Counted from the first letter of the stretch, positions 34,296 through 43,802 are shown. The stretch: DNA of 61,023 bases from a bacterium (GCA_024226735.1 JAAELL010000450.1:1-61023), one strand, 5' to 3'. Notes: generated from the sequence alone by a model not told the origin. Program-made: numbers and translations.

Positions 34296-36035
34296 TCACG
34301 TGTCGCGCGGCAGATCGCCTGTCACGAAGCCGTTCGCGCAGAAGAGATCGAGCGCCCCGTCGAGGTCGAAATCCCCCACCACCGCAGACCACGCCCAGCC
34401 GGCGTCCTCCGCGCCAGAGGCCCGCATGCGCCGGAAACCGCCGTCCTCGGACAGGAACAGCGCGTTGCCGGACGCCATGCGCGTCACGTCCTGCAGGATC
34501 TTGGCGCTGCGCGAGTGCGCGAGCCGGGCGAGCACGCGCTCGCCGGTGTGCGAGGTCGGTCCGGTCGTGAACAGGTCGAGCCGGCCGTCGCCGTTCCAGT
34601 CGGCCCACACAGCCGCCATCGAGTTGCCGCGCTCGGCGACGCCGAGCTCGGCGGCGACGTCCTCGAAGTGCCCCGACCCGTCGTTGCGCCACAGCCGGTT
34701 CGAGCCGAAGTTGTTCGCGACATAGAGGTCCTGGTCACCGTCGCGGTCGAAGTCGGCAGCCGCCGCCGCATGGCTCCAGCGCGCCCCCTCGAGGCCGACG
34801 GCGACCGTCACGTCGGTGAACGACTTGCCGTCCGCGTTGCGCAGGAGCCAGTTCCGCGCCCCGTTGGTCGCCTCGATCCACGAGTCGTTGCGCTCCACCT
34901 GCATGCGCCCGTAGCCGCAGGCAAACAGATCGACCCAGCCGTCGCCGTCGTGGTCGAACGCGGTCAATGACCAGATCGGAGCGAACACATCGAGTCCGAC
35001 GGCGGCGGTCACGTCGTCGAAGTGCCCGCGCCCGTCATTCGCGTACAGGCGCAGCCGATCACCCGCGCGCGTGCCCTGCGTCTCGATCCAGCCGACGTGG
35101 GCGACGAAGAGGTCCTCGTCCCCGTCCCGGTCGTAGTCGACGAAGACGGCGCCGGTCCCGGCCACGTCCGCTGCGAGCCCACGCTCGTCCGCTTCCTCGC
35201 GGAAGGTGCCGTCGCCGGCGTTGCGGTACAGGAAGCTGCGCGTCGCGCTGGGAACGAAGACGTCGATCCAGCCGTCGCCGTCGATGTCGGCGGCCGCAGC
35301 GCCGTTCCAGCCCTCGGCGTCGTTGCCGGGCGTGCCGTAGCGTACTCCCTCGAACGCGACGCCGCTCGCGCGCGACACGTCGACGAAGAGCGGCGCGGGC
35401 GACGCTTCGGAAGTCGCGCTCAAGACCTCGAGACCATCGATCGTCCACGACTCGGAGCCGGCGCCCATCCTCACCGAGACGTGCAGGGCGGCGCGGATCG
35501 CCTCGCGTCCGCCGTCGGCCGTGACGCCGAGCAGGTCGAGCTTGACGAGCAAGCGACCCCAAGCGCGGTCGCGTGCGAACTCGGCTTCACGCACGCCGAT
35601 GTGGGCCGCGCGCACGCGCCGCCATGGGCCTAGCCGGGTGCGCAGCGCGGCCAAGAAGCCGCGTGCGTCGACGACCGACTCCGCCTCGAGGCGCGCGATG
35701 CGGGCACCGAGGGGCCTGGCGCGGACGGCGCGACGGCGCGCGCCGAAGAGGTCGTGACCCTTGAAGTCGCTCGCAAGCCACTCACCGGCGCCGTCGAAGT
35801 CGCGCAGGAGCAGCCTCTTGGAGAGTCCGCCGAGCCAGTCGGCCGAGCGAGCCGCGAGGTCCTCGACGACGGCGAAGCGCCGGAGACGCAACTGCGGGAG
35901 CTCGATTCGATACTCGCTCGCCTCGACGTGCGCCGGCACGCCCTGCGGCTCGGCCTCGCTCCCTCGGCTTCCGCAAGCGGCGCAGAGCACCACAACGAGG
36001 CAGACGACAGGGACGGTGAGGCGCGGGTCGAGCAT
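34296..36035 (-). CDS. FG-GAP (CRTAC1-like) lipoprotein, part 1 ending at an in-frame TGA
   Basis: Residues 1-20 form a lipoprotein-type signal (VVCLVVVLCAAC). A helical N-terminal domain (about 30-190) precedes FG-GAP/VCBS repeats from about residue 205, with calcium-binding loops such as DIDGDGWIDVFVPS, DYDRDGDEDLFVAH, DHDGDGWVDLFACG, DFDRDGDQDLYVANN and DFDLDGALDLFCANG. Codon 580 is TGA, inside a region that homologous proteins continue through. The same frame goes on with the rest of the repeats, an ASPIC domain and a thioredoxin domain (see 33228-34157). The TGA is either a recoding (selenocysteine) site or a nonsense mutation. The protein probably acts on the cell surface or in the periplasm; its ligand is unknown. 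Confidence 0.82.
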   Translation of the reverse strand: MLDPRLTVPVVCLVVVLCAACGSRGSEAEPQGVPAHVEASEYRIELPQLRLRRFAVVEDLAARSADWLGGLSKRLLLRDFDGAGEWLASDFKGHDLFGARRRAVRARPLGARIARLEAESVVDARGFLAALRTRLGPWRRVRAAHIGVREAEFARDRAWGRLLVKLDLLGVTADGGREAIRAALHVSVRMGAGSESWTIDGLEVLSATSEASPAPLFVDVSRASGVAFEGVRYGTPGNDAEGWNGAAAADIDGDGWIDVFVPSATRSFLYRNAGDGTFREEADERGLAADVAGTGAVFVDYDRDGDEDLFVAHVGWIETQGTRAGDRLRLYANDGRGHFDDVTAAVGLDVFAPIWSLTAFDHDGDGWVDLFACGYGRMQVERNDSWIEATNGARNWLLRNADGKSFTDVTVAVGLEGARWSHAAAAADFDRDGDQDLYVANNFGSNRLWRNDGSGHFEDVAAELGVAERGNSMAAVWADWNGDGRLDLFTTGPTSHTGERVLARLAHSRSAKILQDVTRMASGNALFLSEDGGFRRMRASGAEDAGWAWSAVVGDFDLDGALDLFCANGFVTGDLPRDT

Positions 36036-36074
36036 GGGTGGGGCGGCGGGCCACCTCCCTATCGGCTCGCCGCT

Positions 36075-36680
36075 CTACAGGAGTTGAAGCACCGCGACCT
36101 GCGCGAACCCGATCACGATACCGAGCAGCCCGCCGAGAACTTCGATCGAGCGCAACTCGCGCGAGGCGACCTCGAGGACGAGCGCCTCGAGGCGCTCGAC
36201 CGGGAACGCGGCGACCTTGCTCTCGACGAGCTCGTGCACGTCGAGGCCCGCCTCGAGCGCCTTCTCGAACTCGCTCGCGAGGCCCTCGCGATCCTGGATC
36301 AGCCCCTGGACGAAGCGCTCGCGCAGCTCGCCGACGCGCTCGTCGGTCAAGAACCCGCCGACGAGCGGGACCTTGCGCAGCTCCTCGATCTTCGGCGCGA
36401 GCCCGCGCTCGACCGCGCCGTTTACCACGCGTTCGAGATCGAGACGGTTCAGGGCTTCGACGATGTCCTCGTGGCGTACGAGGTGCCCACCGACGACGCG
36501 CCCGATGCTCGCGGCGAGCTCGGGCTGCCGGCGACCGATCAGGCCCTGAAAGCGCAATCCGAGAACGTTCACGGGCTGCACGGGGCGAAAGATCATCCTC
36601 ACCGCGAGGCGGTTGGTGACGTAACCGATCAGCCCGCCGATCAGCGGAACGACGATCCAAGGGAGAACACCGGGCGGCAT
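36075..36680 (-). CDS. DUF445 family membrane protein
   Basis: This 201-residue protein belongs to the DUF445 (YheB-like) family. An N-terminal hydrophobic helix with VPLIGGLIGYVTNRLAVRMIF, the family hallmark, comes first. Then come FQGLIGRRQPELAASIGRVVG, a charged helical middle and a C-terminal membrane segment (VLGGLLGIVIGFAQVAVLQLL). ATG 36680 is chosen because the upstream codons are not family-like. Members are inner-membrane proteins of unknown function. Its stop lies 39 bp from the FG-GAP gene start on the same strand. Confidence 0.88.
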   Translation of the reverse strand: MPPGVLPWIVVPLIGGLIGYVTNRLAVRMIFRPVQPVNVLGLRFQGLIGRRQPELAASIGRVVGGHLVRHEDIVEALNRLDLERVVNGAVERGLAPKIEELRKVPLVGGFLTDERVGELRERFVQGLIQDREGLASEFEKALEAGLDVHELVESKVAAFPVERLEALVLEVASRELRSIEVLGGLLGIVIGFAQVAVLQLL

Positions 36681-36774
36681 GGGCGGAATGATAGCGAAGG
36701 AGTGGCGCCCACTCTCTGGCGGGCTCCAGGATCTCGATGGGTAGACGCGTCGTGTTCTTTTAGAATTCCGAGCC

Positions 36775-37545
36775 GTGGCCACTCCCCCCACCGCCTTCGT
36801 CGCCGGCGCAACGGGCTACCTCGGCCGCGCGCTCGTGTACGAGCTGGCCCAGCGCGGCGCCCGCACCGTCGCCCACGTGCGACCGGATTCGTCGCGCTCG
36901 GGGCAATGGAAAGAGCGATTCGACGCCGCTGGTGCCGAGATCCTCGCCCTTGCGTGGGAGCACGAGCCACTGCTCGCCGCCCTGCGCCAGCTCCGACCTA
37001 CGCACGTCTTTTGTACGATCGGGACGACGCGCAAGTCGGCGCGGGTGGAAGGACTCCAGGGTTCGATCTACGAGGAGGTCGACTTCGGGTTGACGCGGCT
37101 CCTCGTGGCCGCGTGCACCGAACTGGAACACCCTCCTCGCTTCGTCTACGTATCTTCCTTGGGAACCCGAGAGAACAGTCGCGGCGCCTACTTGCGTGCA
37201 CGCTGGCGCGCCGAGGAGGCGGTGCGAACGAGTGGATTGCCCTACACGATCGCCAGACCGCCTATCATCACGGGACCCGGACGGGACGAGCCCCGCCCGC
37301 TGGAGCGCGTGGGAGCAGCCGTCATGAACGCGCTGTCCAGAGTTGGCGGTTTGCTCGGCGCTCAGCGCTTCGCCGCTCGCTACCGCGCGACGGACGCCGA
37401 GGAACTCGCGTACGGCCTCGTGCACGCTGCGTTCAACTACACTACGATCGATCGTGTGCTCGAAGCCGAGGAGCTGCGCTACCGCACGGCGAACGACCGC
37501 GAGTACTACCTGCCCAAGTCGCGGCGCGACGCGGACAGGCACTAG
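36775..37545 (+). CDS. NAD(P)-binding SDR-like protein
   Basis: This 256-residue atypical SDR has VAGATGYLGRALVYELAQRG at the N-terminus, FCTIGTTRKSAR, FVYVSSLGTRENSRGAYLRARWRAEEAV (Tyr-x3-Arg instead of Tyr-x3-Lys) and YTIARPPIITGPGRDE. It resembles NmrA/YwnB-like or ComplexI-NDUFA9-like NADP-binding proteins rather than sugar epimerases. GTG 36775 starts it, with no strong ribosome binding site; the 95-bp gap to the divergent DUF445 gene holds the promoters. Substrate unknown. Confidence 0.82.
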   Translation: MATPPTAFVAGATGYLGRALVYELAQRGARTVAHVRPDSSRSGQWKERFDAAGAEILALAWEHEPLLAALRQLRPTHVFCTIGTTRKSARVEGLQGSIYEEVDFGLTRLLVAACTELEHPPRFVYVSSLGTRENSRGAYLRARWRAEEAVRTSGLPYTIARPPIITGPGRDEPRPLERVGAAVMNALSRVGGLLGAQRFAARYRATDAEELAYGLVHAAFNYTTIDRVLEAEELRYRTANDREYYLPKSRRDADRH

Positions 37546-37622
37546 ACCAGAATAGACAGCCGACAACAGGCGCGACCGAGCTGGGTTCCCGTGACCCATG
37601 GTCCTCTTCCCGGAGATGCACG

Positions 37623-38777
37623 ATGCGACGCGATGGCGACCCGGCACACGAGAACGATCACGGAGCCCACACGTTGCGCGTCTGGCGCGGAACCGTCGTC
37701 GGCCTGAGCGGTGACGACGTATTCATCGAGCTCGGACCGCGCATGCAGGGCGTCATCTCCGTGCGCGAGTTCGAGTCGCCGCCCGCGGAGGGGGACTGGT
37801 TCGAGTTCACGCTGCGCGGCAAGGAGGAGAGCCTCTGGGCACTCTCGCTCGCGGGCGAGCGCAGCCTGACGACCTGGGAAGAAGCGGAGCCGGGCATGAT
37901 CGTCGCCGCGCGCGTCGTGCGCACGATCGACGGCGGACTACAGTTGAAGATCGGTCCGCTGCACGCCTTCATGCCGCGCTCGCAAACGGGCCTGCCGCGT
38001 GAGAAGAAGCCGGCGATTCTCGTCGGCAAGACGCTGACGTGCGAGGTGCTCGAGGTCGACCCCGAGCGTCAGCGCGTCATCGTCTCGCGCAAGCTCGTCC
38101 TGCAGCGCGAGCGCGACAAGCGCGCGCACGCGCGCGTCGAGCGCATCGTTCCCGGCACTGTCGTGCACGGCCGCATCACGCGCATCGAGGACTACGGCGT
38201 GTTCGTCGCGTTTGGCCGCGGACACGAGGGGCTCGTGCACGTCTCGAACCTCTCGTACGACCGCGTCGACGACCCCTCCGACACCTTTGGGGTCGGCGAT
38301 AGCGTCGACGCGAAGGTGCTGTACGTCAAACAAGGCGGCAAGCGCATCGGGCTCGGCTTCAAGCAGCTGCAGGAGAGCCCGTGGAAAGCGCTGGAGCGCG
38401 ACCACTACGAGGGGCAGATCGTCGAGGGCGAGGTGATGCGTCTGACGGACTTCGGGGCATTCCTCGCGCTGCGGCCCGGCATCGAAGGACTCCTGCACGA
38501 GTCCGAGTCCGGCTTGACAGGCATGCGGCTCGGTCAGGTCCTGCGCCGCGGGCAGAGGGTGTCCGTGCGGATCGTCCGCCTCGAACCAGAGGACGAGCGG
38601 ATGTCGCTTTCGCTCCTGCGCCTCGACGGGAGCCCGATCGCCGAGGAAGAGGCGGAGGGTGCCCGGCGCTTCGCGGAGCTCGGTCTGGACGAAGCGCGCG
38701 AGACGCTCGGCACGAACTTGGGCGACCTCTTGCGCCGCGCAATCGGCCGACGCTCGGACGCGGCGGAGGCGGGATGA
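37623..38777 (+). CDS. S1 RNA-binding domain repeat protein
   Basis: This 384-residue protein has four S1 (OB-fold) repeats, clearest in the last two: VVHGRITRIEDYGVFVAFG with HEGLVHVSNLS, and IVEGEVMRLTDFGAFLALRPGIEGLLHESE. It is shorter than ribosomal protein S1 (six repeats) and more like RpsA paralogues or YhgF-type accessory factors in bacteria that use several S1 proteins. It probably binds mRNA or ribosomes. ATG 37623 has CGGAGA about 8 nt upstream. The much longer open frame upstream of this ATG is the antisense of other genes and is not coding. Its stop overlaps the Kelch-fragment start (ATGA). Confidence 0.88.
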   Translation: MRRDGDPAHENDHGAHTLRVWRGTVVGLSGDDVFIELGPRMQGVISVREFESPPAEGDWFEFTLRGKEESLWALSLAGERSLTTWEEAEPGMIVAARVVRTIDGGLQLKIGPLHAFMPRSQTGLPREKKPAILVGKTLTCEVLEVDPERQRVIVSRKLVLQRERDKRAHARVERIVPGTVVHGRITRIEDYGVFVAFGRGHEGLVHVSNLSYDRVDDPSDTFGVGDSVDAKVLYVKQGGKRIGLGFKQLQESPWKALERDHYEGQIVEGEVMRLTDFGAFLALRPGIEGLLHESESGLTGMRLGQVLRRGQRVSVRIVRLEPEDERMSLSLLRLDGSPIAEEEAEGARRFAELGLDEARETLGTNLGDLLRRAIGRRSDAAEAG

Positions 38778-38995
38778 CAATCGCGCATGTCGGTTTGCTG
38801 ATCGCTCTGTGCGGGTTGGCGAAAGCGGATGGAGGCGGCACCTTCGTGGCGCGCGCGTCCTTGTCGCTCGCGCGCCAAGAGGTCGGCGCGGCGCGCGTCG
38901 GCGACAGCGTCTACGTCGTCGGCGGGCTCATCCAGGGCTTCAACACGACGGCGACGGTCGAGGTGTACGACCTCGCGAAACTACCGGCGTTGTAG
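38774..38995 (+). pseudogene. Kelch-repeat protein, 5' fragment
   Basis: This 73-residue ORF starts with a signal-peptide-like segment (HVGLLIALCGLAKADGG) and one Kelch blade (ARQEVGAARVGDSVYVVGGL, then TATVEVYDLA). It ends at TAG five residues later. A Kelch propeller needs five to seven blades, so this is the 5' remnant of a larger gene, cut by the arrival of, or a deletion next to, the convergent gene at 38981. It is still coupled to the S1 gene through an ATGA overlap. Confidence 0.6.
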
Positions 38996-40816
38996 CTCCA
39001 CCTCGGCGAATCCCACGCCGCCGTGTCGCTCGCCGGGCGCCTTCCACGGGATCACCAGCTCCAGCTCCCGGATCACGACTGGCGCGTCGAGCACGAGGCG
39101 CCCCTTGCGCCGCTCGTCGGAGTGCATGCGCAGGCGGTGGCGGTCCTTCCCGTTCACCAGGACCTCGACCTCTAGCGCACGCCCGAAGTAGCTGGGGCTG
39201 TGCGGCGTCGTCCGCGCGTGCGAGACGACGATCGTGTTCGCGCGCGGGGGCCTGGCGAACGTCAGGTTGAGCGTCGGGCGTTCATCGTCGGCCGCGGCGA
39301 GCCAAGGGCGACGCAGGCGACCGTCGACGGCGAACGAGGGCGCGAACGAAAGGTCCTGCATCGACGCGGTCGAGGACGCACTCGCGCGCACCCCCGAGCC
39401 CAGGACGAGGTTCTCGCCGGCGTCGGCCGCGTTCTCGAAGGCCCAGGCTGGCTGCACTTCGCGGATGTGCACCTCGAACCGGGGCGACTTCAGGACGCGC
39501 ACCTCGGCCGGCATCATGCGCCCCTGCGCGTCATCCTTGCGGGGCTCGAGGATCTCGACCTGCGCGTGTAGGTGATACCTGCCGGGCTCGCGGAAGTTGT
39601 GGCGGTACACGTAGCGCTCACTCCCGCTCGGCCGCGATCGATCGCCGCGCACCGATCCGATCGCGTGCTCGCCCATCCGGTACTCGACGCGGAGCACGCG
39701 CGGCCCCCTGCCCTCCTCGCCCGGCCACTCCAAGCCGCTGGCCTCGATGCCCGTCAACCACAGCGTCAACGGCGTGTCTCCCGCGGCGGCGACGCGGACC
39801 TGAGCACGCTCGCTCTGAACGCCGTAGCGCCGGCTGCCGCGGCCGGTTACGGGGGTGCTCGTCGCGCGCGACAGGAAGAGCAGCGCGAACGCCGTCTGGT
39901 AGACGGATGTCCTGCCGCCCCAATAGCCGCGTTCGTCCTGCTGGTCGACGAGGTAGCGCGCTCCCTCGCGGTACCAATCGTGCCCGCCGAACGCGCGCTC
40001 CCCCGTGAGCCCGCCCACGCGCTCGAGTCCGTAGAGGTAGTAGTAGAGCCACCCCCCGGCTCCCGGATTCGCGCTGACGGTGAAATTGCGGGCGAGCCAC
40101 TCGAGGCCCTCGTTCTTGCGCTTCTCGAAACCCTTCCTCTGGCGGCGCGTCAGCGCCTTCGAGCGCGTCAACATCGCGTCGCAAATCGCGAGCGTGCCGA
40201 TCCCCGCGCTCGTCATCGATCCCGTCGGCCGCCCGCTGCCGCGGCGGTAGGTGTACCCGCCGCTCGCGCCCTCGAATCCACCGACCGCCTTTGCCAGCTC
40301 CAGCCACGCCCGGTCCGGCACCTCGATGCCGGCCAGCGCCGCGGCGCGCAGTCCGAGCGCCGCGTACTGCGTGTTCGAGAGGTCGTTGCCCACTGGGTAA
40401 CCCCAGCCGTGGCGTCGCTGCCACCCGAGTAGCTCACGCGTCAGCTCCTCGAGCCAATCGCGCTCCTCGAGCTCGGTCGCGGCGGCGAGCGCCATGATCA
40501 CGCATGCGACGTCGTACGTCGTCGTGATCTCCTGGTACGCGAGGCTCGTCAGCGCACGGCGGATCGCCTCGTGGCCCGGGTCGACCCCCGACTTGATCAA
40601 AGCGTAGACCGCCAAGGCCGACGCGCCCGGACGCGCCGAACGCCCGCTCGCCTTCAGCCCACCGTTGCTTGCCTGTTCCTCCAACAGGAACGCGACACCG
40701 CGTTGGATCGCAGCGTCGACCTCATCCTGGGTGAGCTCGACTTGAGCGGCGACCTCGGGCTCCTGGGCCACTCCGGGCAGCGCCAAAACAGCTGCAACGA
40801 GCAGGCGATGTCTCAT
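38981..40816 (-). CDS. Secreted alpha-toroid (prenyltransferase-like repeat) protein with discoidin-like end
   Basis: This 611-residue protein starts with a signal peptide (RLLVAAVLALPGVAQ). Residues about 30-400 show repeats of the squalene cyclase/prenyltransferase alpha-alpha toroid (VDAAIQRGVAFLLEEQASNGG, ALAVYALIKSGV, DLSNTQYAALGLRAAALAG, GWLYYYLYGLERVGGLTG, YWGGRTSVYQTAFALLFLSR). The C-terminal region (about 500-611) looks like an F5/8 (discoidin) carbohydrate-binding fold: ASASSTASMQDLSFAPSFAVDG, PTLNLTFARPPRANTIVVSHA and ELELVIPW. Such proteins are abundant in planctomycetes and of unknown function; a cyclase active site is not evident. It is divergent from the S9 peptidase gene. Confidence 0.84.
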   Translation of the reverse strand: MRHRLLVAAVLALPGVAQEPEVAAQVELTQDEVDAAIQRGVAFLLEEQASNGGLKASGRSARPGASALAVYALIKSGVDPGHEAIRRALTSLAYQEITTTYDVACVIMALAAATELEERDWLEELTRELLGWQRRHGWGYPVGNDLSNTQYAALGLRAAALAGIEVPDRAWLELAKAVGGFEGASGGYTYRRGSGRPTGSMTSAGIGTLAICDAMLTRSKALTRRQRKGFEKRKNEGLEWLARNFTVSANPGAGGWLYYYLYGLERVGGLTGERAFGGHDWYREGARYLVDQQDERGYWGGRTSVYQTAFALLFLSRATSTPVTGRGSRRYGVQSERAQVRVAAAGDTPLTLWLTGIEASGLEWPGEEGRGPRVLRVEYRMGEHAIGSVRGDRSRPSGSERYVYRHNFREPGRYHLHAQVEILEPRKDDAQGRMMPAEVRVLKSPRFEVHIREVQPAWAFENAADAGENLVLGSGVRASASSTASMQDLSFAPSFAVDGRLRRPWLAAADDERPTLNLTFARPPRANTIVVSHARTTPHSPSYFGRALEVEVLVNGKDRHRLRMHSDERRKGRLVLDAPVVIRELELVIPWKAPGERHGGVGFAEVELQRR

Positions 40817-40906
40817 CAAGGGCTCCTTACCGATCGCATGCGCCCGGTCTACCGACTCCCTCGGGGAATCGCGACAACGTCCCGAGCGCTGTGCCAGACT
40901 GTTTCC

Positions 40907-43798
40907 ATGTCCACGCAGCGCCTCGCAACGTTCGTCCTCCTGTCCGGAGCCTCGTTCGCCTACCAAGAGCAGCCATTGGACCACGCGGCGTGCGACACGT
41001 GGAACTCGATTCGTGCCTCGCGGCTGTCGCGAAGCGGCGCGTGGGCGCACTGGGAGGTCGACCCCGACGAGGGCGGCGACGGCACCCTGCACGTGCGCCA
41101 GACCGCGGGCGACACGGCCTACGCGATCGAGCGTGGCACCGGCGCCCGGCTGACCGCGGACGAGCGTTTCGCCGTCTGCCTGATCGCCCCCAGTCGGGAC
41201 GCGGTGCGCGCCGCGGAAGACGAGAAGACAAAGCCCGACGAGCGCCCCAAGCAAGGCCTCGCGATCCTCGATCTCGAGTCCGGGGAACGCCTCGACGTCG
41301 AGCGCGTGCGCTCCTTCCGCCTGCCCGAAGACGCCGGGAGCTGGGTCGCGTACCGGCTCGAGCCGGTCAAGGACAAGGACGAGGAGCGCGAGGGCAAGGA
41401 CGCCGAGGAGAAGGACGCGGGCGAGGAAGCACGCAAGGACAAGGACAAGAAGGACGGCTCGACCCTCGTCGTCCGCGACCTCGCGAGCGGCACGGAGTCG
41501 CGCATCGACTTCGTCACGTCCTACGCGTTCACCGCCGACGGACAGCACGTCGTCTACGCGACCTCGACCCGCGCGGAGGGCGGTGACGGTCTCTTCGTCC
41601 GCCACGTCGTCGCCGAGGTCTCGACACCGATCCTAGAGGGCGAGGGCGACTACCGCTCGATCGCGATCGACGAAGACTCCTCGCAGCTCGCGTTCCTTTC
41701 GAACCGGGACGACTACGCGGGCGACGAGCCCGCGTGGACGCTGTACCGCGCCGGCATCGAGAACGAAGGCTCGCGCATCGTCGCCCGCACGGGGACACCC
41801 GGAATCCCTGCGGATTGGATCATCAGCGAGCACCGCGCCCCGCGCTTCTCCAAGAGCGGCCGGCGACTGCTCTTCGGGACCGCTCCTCGGCCGGAGCCGG
41901 AGCCCGAAGACCTGCGCAAGGACGACGAGGTCGTGCTCGACCTCTGGAGCTGGACCGACTCCGTGCTCCAATCGCAACAAGTCGTCGAGCGCGAGCGCGA
42001 GCTGGAGCGCAGCTACGCATGCATCGCCCACCTCGAAGGTGAGATCCGCGTCGTTCAGCTCGCTACGCTCGACGTTCCGGACGTGTCGCTCGCCGACGAG
42101 AACGACTCCGCCTTCGCCCTTGGGCGCTCGAACCTCGCCTACCGCCAACGCTCGTCGTGGGACGTGTGGGTGCCGTCCGACGTGTGGTTGATCGACGTCG
42201 CTACCGGCGCCCGCGAGCGCGTGCTCGAGGAGAGTCTCGGTCGCCATGCGCTCAGCCCGCGCGGCCGGTACGTCTATTGGTGGCAGCCCGACGAGCGTTC
42301 CTGGTACACGCTGCGGACGGCGGGCGAACGTGTGCCCGTGGACGCGAGCGCGGGCATCCCGCACCCGTTGCACAACGAGCGTCACGACCAACCGAGCCTC
42401 CCGCGCGCACACGGCTCGGCCGGCTGGCTCGAGGACGACGCCGCGTTCTTCGTGTACGACCGTTTCGATCTGTGGCGCCTCGATCCCGATGGTCGGACGT
42501 CGCCTTCGTGCGAGACCGGCGGCCACGGCAGGCAGCACGACTTGCGCTTCCGCTACGTCGACCTCGACGCCGAGGTCGGCGGGAACGCGACGACGATCCC
42601 GAAGGAGCGCGAGCCGCTGCTCCTGTCCGCGTTCGACGAGAAGACCAAGCGCAGCGGTTTCTGGCACACGAGCCGGCTCGACGTTCCGGTCCGGCTGCTG
42701 ATGAGCTCGAAGCGCTTCTCGACGCCGGTGCGCGCGGACGAGGGCGACGTGCTCATGTTCAGGCGCGAGAGCTACCGCGAGTTCCCCGACGTCTGGGTCG
42801 CGGGGATCGACCTGGCCGGCGCGACGAAGCTGAGCGACGCGAACCCCCATCAGGCCAGCTATCGCTGGGGGTCGGCCGAGCTGTTCAGCTGGCGCTCGCT
42901 CGACGGCGAAGAGCTGCAGGGCATCGCCTACAAGCCCGACGACTTCGACCCGAATCGCGCGTACCCGCTCCTGGTCTACTTCTACGAGCGCCTCTCGGAT
43001 CGCCTGCACTCCTACCACGCACCGACGCCGAGCCGCTCCTCGATCCGCATCCCGTTCTACACGAGCAACGACTATGTCGTCTTCCTGCCCGACATCCCCT
43101 ACCGCATCGGCTACCCCGGCGAGAGCTGCGAGGCCGCGATCCTCCCGGCGATCTCGAAACTGATCGATACGGGCTTCGTCGACGACGGGCGCATCGGCAT
43201 CCAGGGCCACTCCTGGGGCGGCTACCAGATCGCGCACCTCGTCACGCGCACCGACGTGTTCGCCGCGGCGGTCTCGGGCGCGCCGGTGTCCAACATGACG
43301 AGCGCGTACGGCGGCATCCGCTGGGGTACCGGCCGAAGTCGCATGTTCCAGTACGAAGAGTCGCAGAGCCGACTCGGCGGCACGTTGTGGGAGGTCCACA
43401 ACCGCTTCATCGTCAACTCGCCGCTCTTCTTCGCCGACCGCATCGCGACCCCGCTGATGATGCTGCACAACGACGAGGACGGCGCGGTTCCGTGGTACCA
43501 GGGCATCGAGCTCTTCGTCGCTCTACGGCGGCTGGAGAGACCGGCCTGGCTCTTGAACTACAACGGCGAAGGGCATGGGATCGGCAAGTACGCCAACAAG
43601 CGCGACTACGCGATCCGCATGCGCCAGTTCTTCGATCACTACCTGCGCGACGCTCCCGCCCCGGAGTGGATGATGCGCGGCATCCCGGCGGTCCGCAAAG
43701 GCCGCACGCTTGGCCTCGACTACGTCCCGAGTCCGTCGCTGACGCGGGAAGAGCCACAAGGCGCAGGCGCCGCGACGCCCGTCGGAGCCGGCAACTGA
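40907..43798 (+). CDS. S9 family prolyl oligopeptidase-like peptidase
   Basis: This is a large (963-residue) serine peptidase with a short hydrophobic signal (LATFVLLSGASFAY). A long beta-propeller half (about 60-650) has one highly charged Lys/Glu/Asp insert near residues 145-185. The C-terminal alpha/beta hydrolase domain carries the triad: nucleophile in GHSWGG (Ser about 769), Asp in HNDEDGAVPWYQG (about 858) and His in EGHGIGK (about 890). This resembles dipeptidyl aminopeptidase/acylaminoacyl peptidase enzymes acting on peptides in the periplasm. The start is ATG 40907 at the head of the signal sequence. It is followed 4 bp later by a membrane-anchored hypothetical gene. Confidence 0.92.
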   Translation: MSTQRLATFVLLSGASFAYQEQPLDHAACDTWNSIRASRLSRSGAWAHWEVDPDEGGDGTLHVRQTAGDTAYAIERGTGARLTADERFAVCLIAPSRDAVRAAEDEKTKPDERPKQGLAILDLESGERLDVERVRSFRLPEDAGSWVAYRLEPVKDKDEEREGKDAEEKDAGEEARKDKDKKDGSTLVVRDLASGTESRIDFVTSYAFTADGQHVVYATSTRAEGGDGLFVRHVVAEVSTPILEGEGDYRSIAIDEDSSQLAFLSNRDDYAGDEPAWTLYRAGIENEGSRIVARTGTPGIPADWIISEHRAPRFSKSGRRLLFGTAPRPEPEPEDLRKDDEVVLDLWSWTDSVLQSQQVVERERELERSYACIAHLEGEIRVVQLATLDVPDVSLADENDSAFALGRSNLAYRQRSSWDVWVPSDVWLIDVATGARERVLEESLGRHALSPRGRYVYWWQPDERSWYTLRTAGERVPVDASAGIPHPLHNERHDQPSLPRAHGSAGWLEDDAAFFVYDRFDLWRLDPDGRTSPSCETGGHGRQHDLRFRYVDLDAEVGGNATTIPKEREPLLLSAFDEKTKRSGFWHTSRLDVPVRLLMSSKRFSTPVRADEGDVLMFRRESYREFPDVWVAGIDLAGATKLSDANPHQASYRWGSAELFSWRSLDGEELQGIAYKPDDFDPNRAYPLLVYFYERLSDRLHSYHAPTPSRSSIRIPFYTSNDYVVFLPDIPYRIGYPGESCEAAILPAISKLIDTGFVDDGRIGIQGHSWGGYQIAHLVTRTDVFAAAVSGAPVSNMTSAYGGIRWGTGRSRMFQYEESQSRLGGTLWEVHNRFIVNSPLFFADRIATPLMMLHNDEDGAVPWYQGIELFVALRRLERPAWLLNYNGEGHGIGKYANKRDYAIRMRQFFDHYLRDAPAPEWMMRGIPAVRKGRTLGLDYVPSPSLTREEPQGAGAATPVGAGN

Positions 43799-43802
43799 CC
43801 GC

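Noticed and set aside
33228-36035. Frameshift as the cause of the split FG-GAP gene
   Set aside because: Both parts and the 46 codons between are in the same frame. Only the TGA interrupts, so an indel is not needed.
35754-37622. Very long plus-strand open frame leading into the S1 gene (1007 codons in all)
   Set aside because: The first 623 codons are antisense to the FG-GAP and DUF445 genes and overlap the SDR gene in another frame. Protein-like sequence begins only at ATG 37623.
41633-43468. 611-codon minus-strand frame within the S9 peptidase gene
   Set aside because: No domains, shadow composition, and fully inside a gene with an intact catalytic triad.
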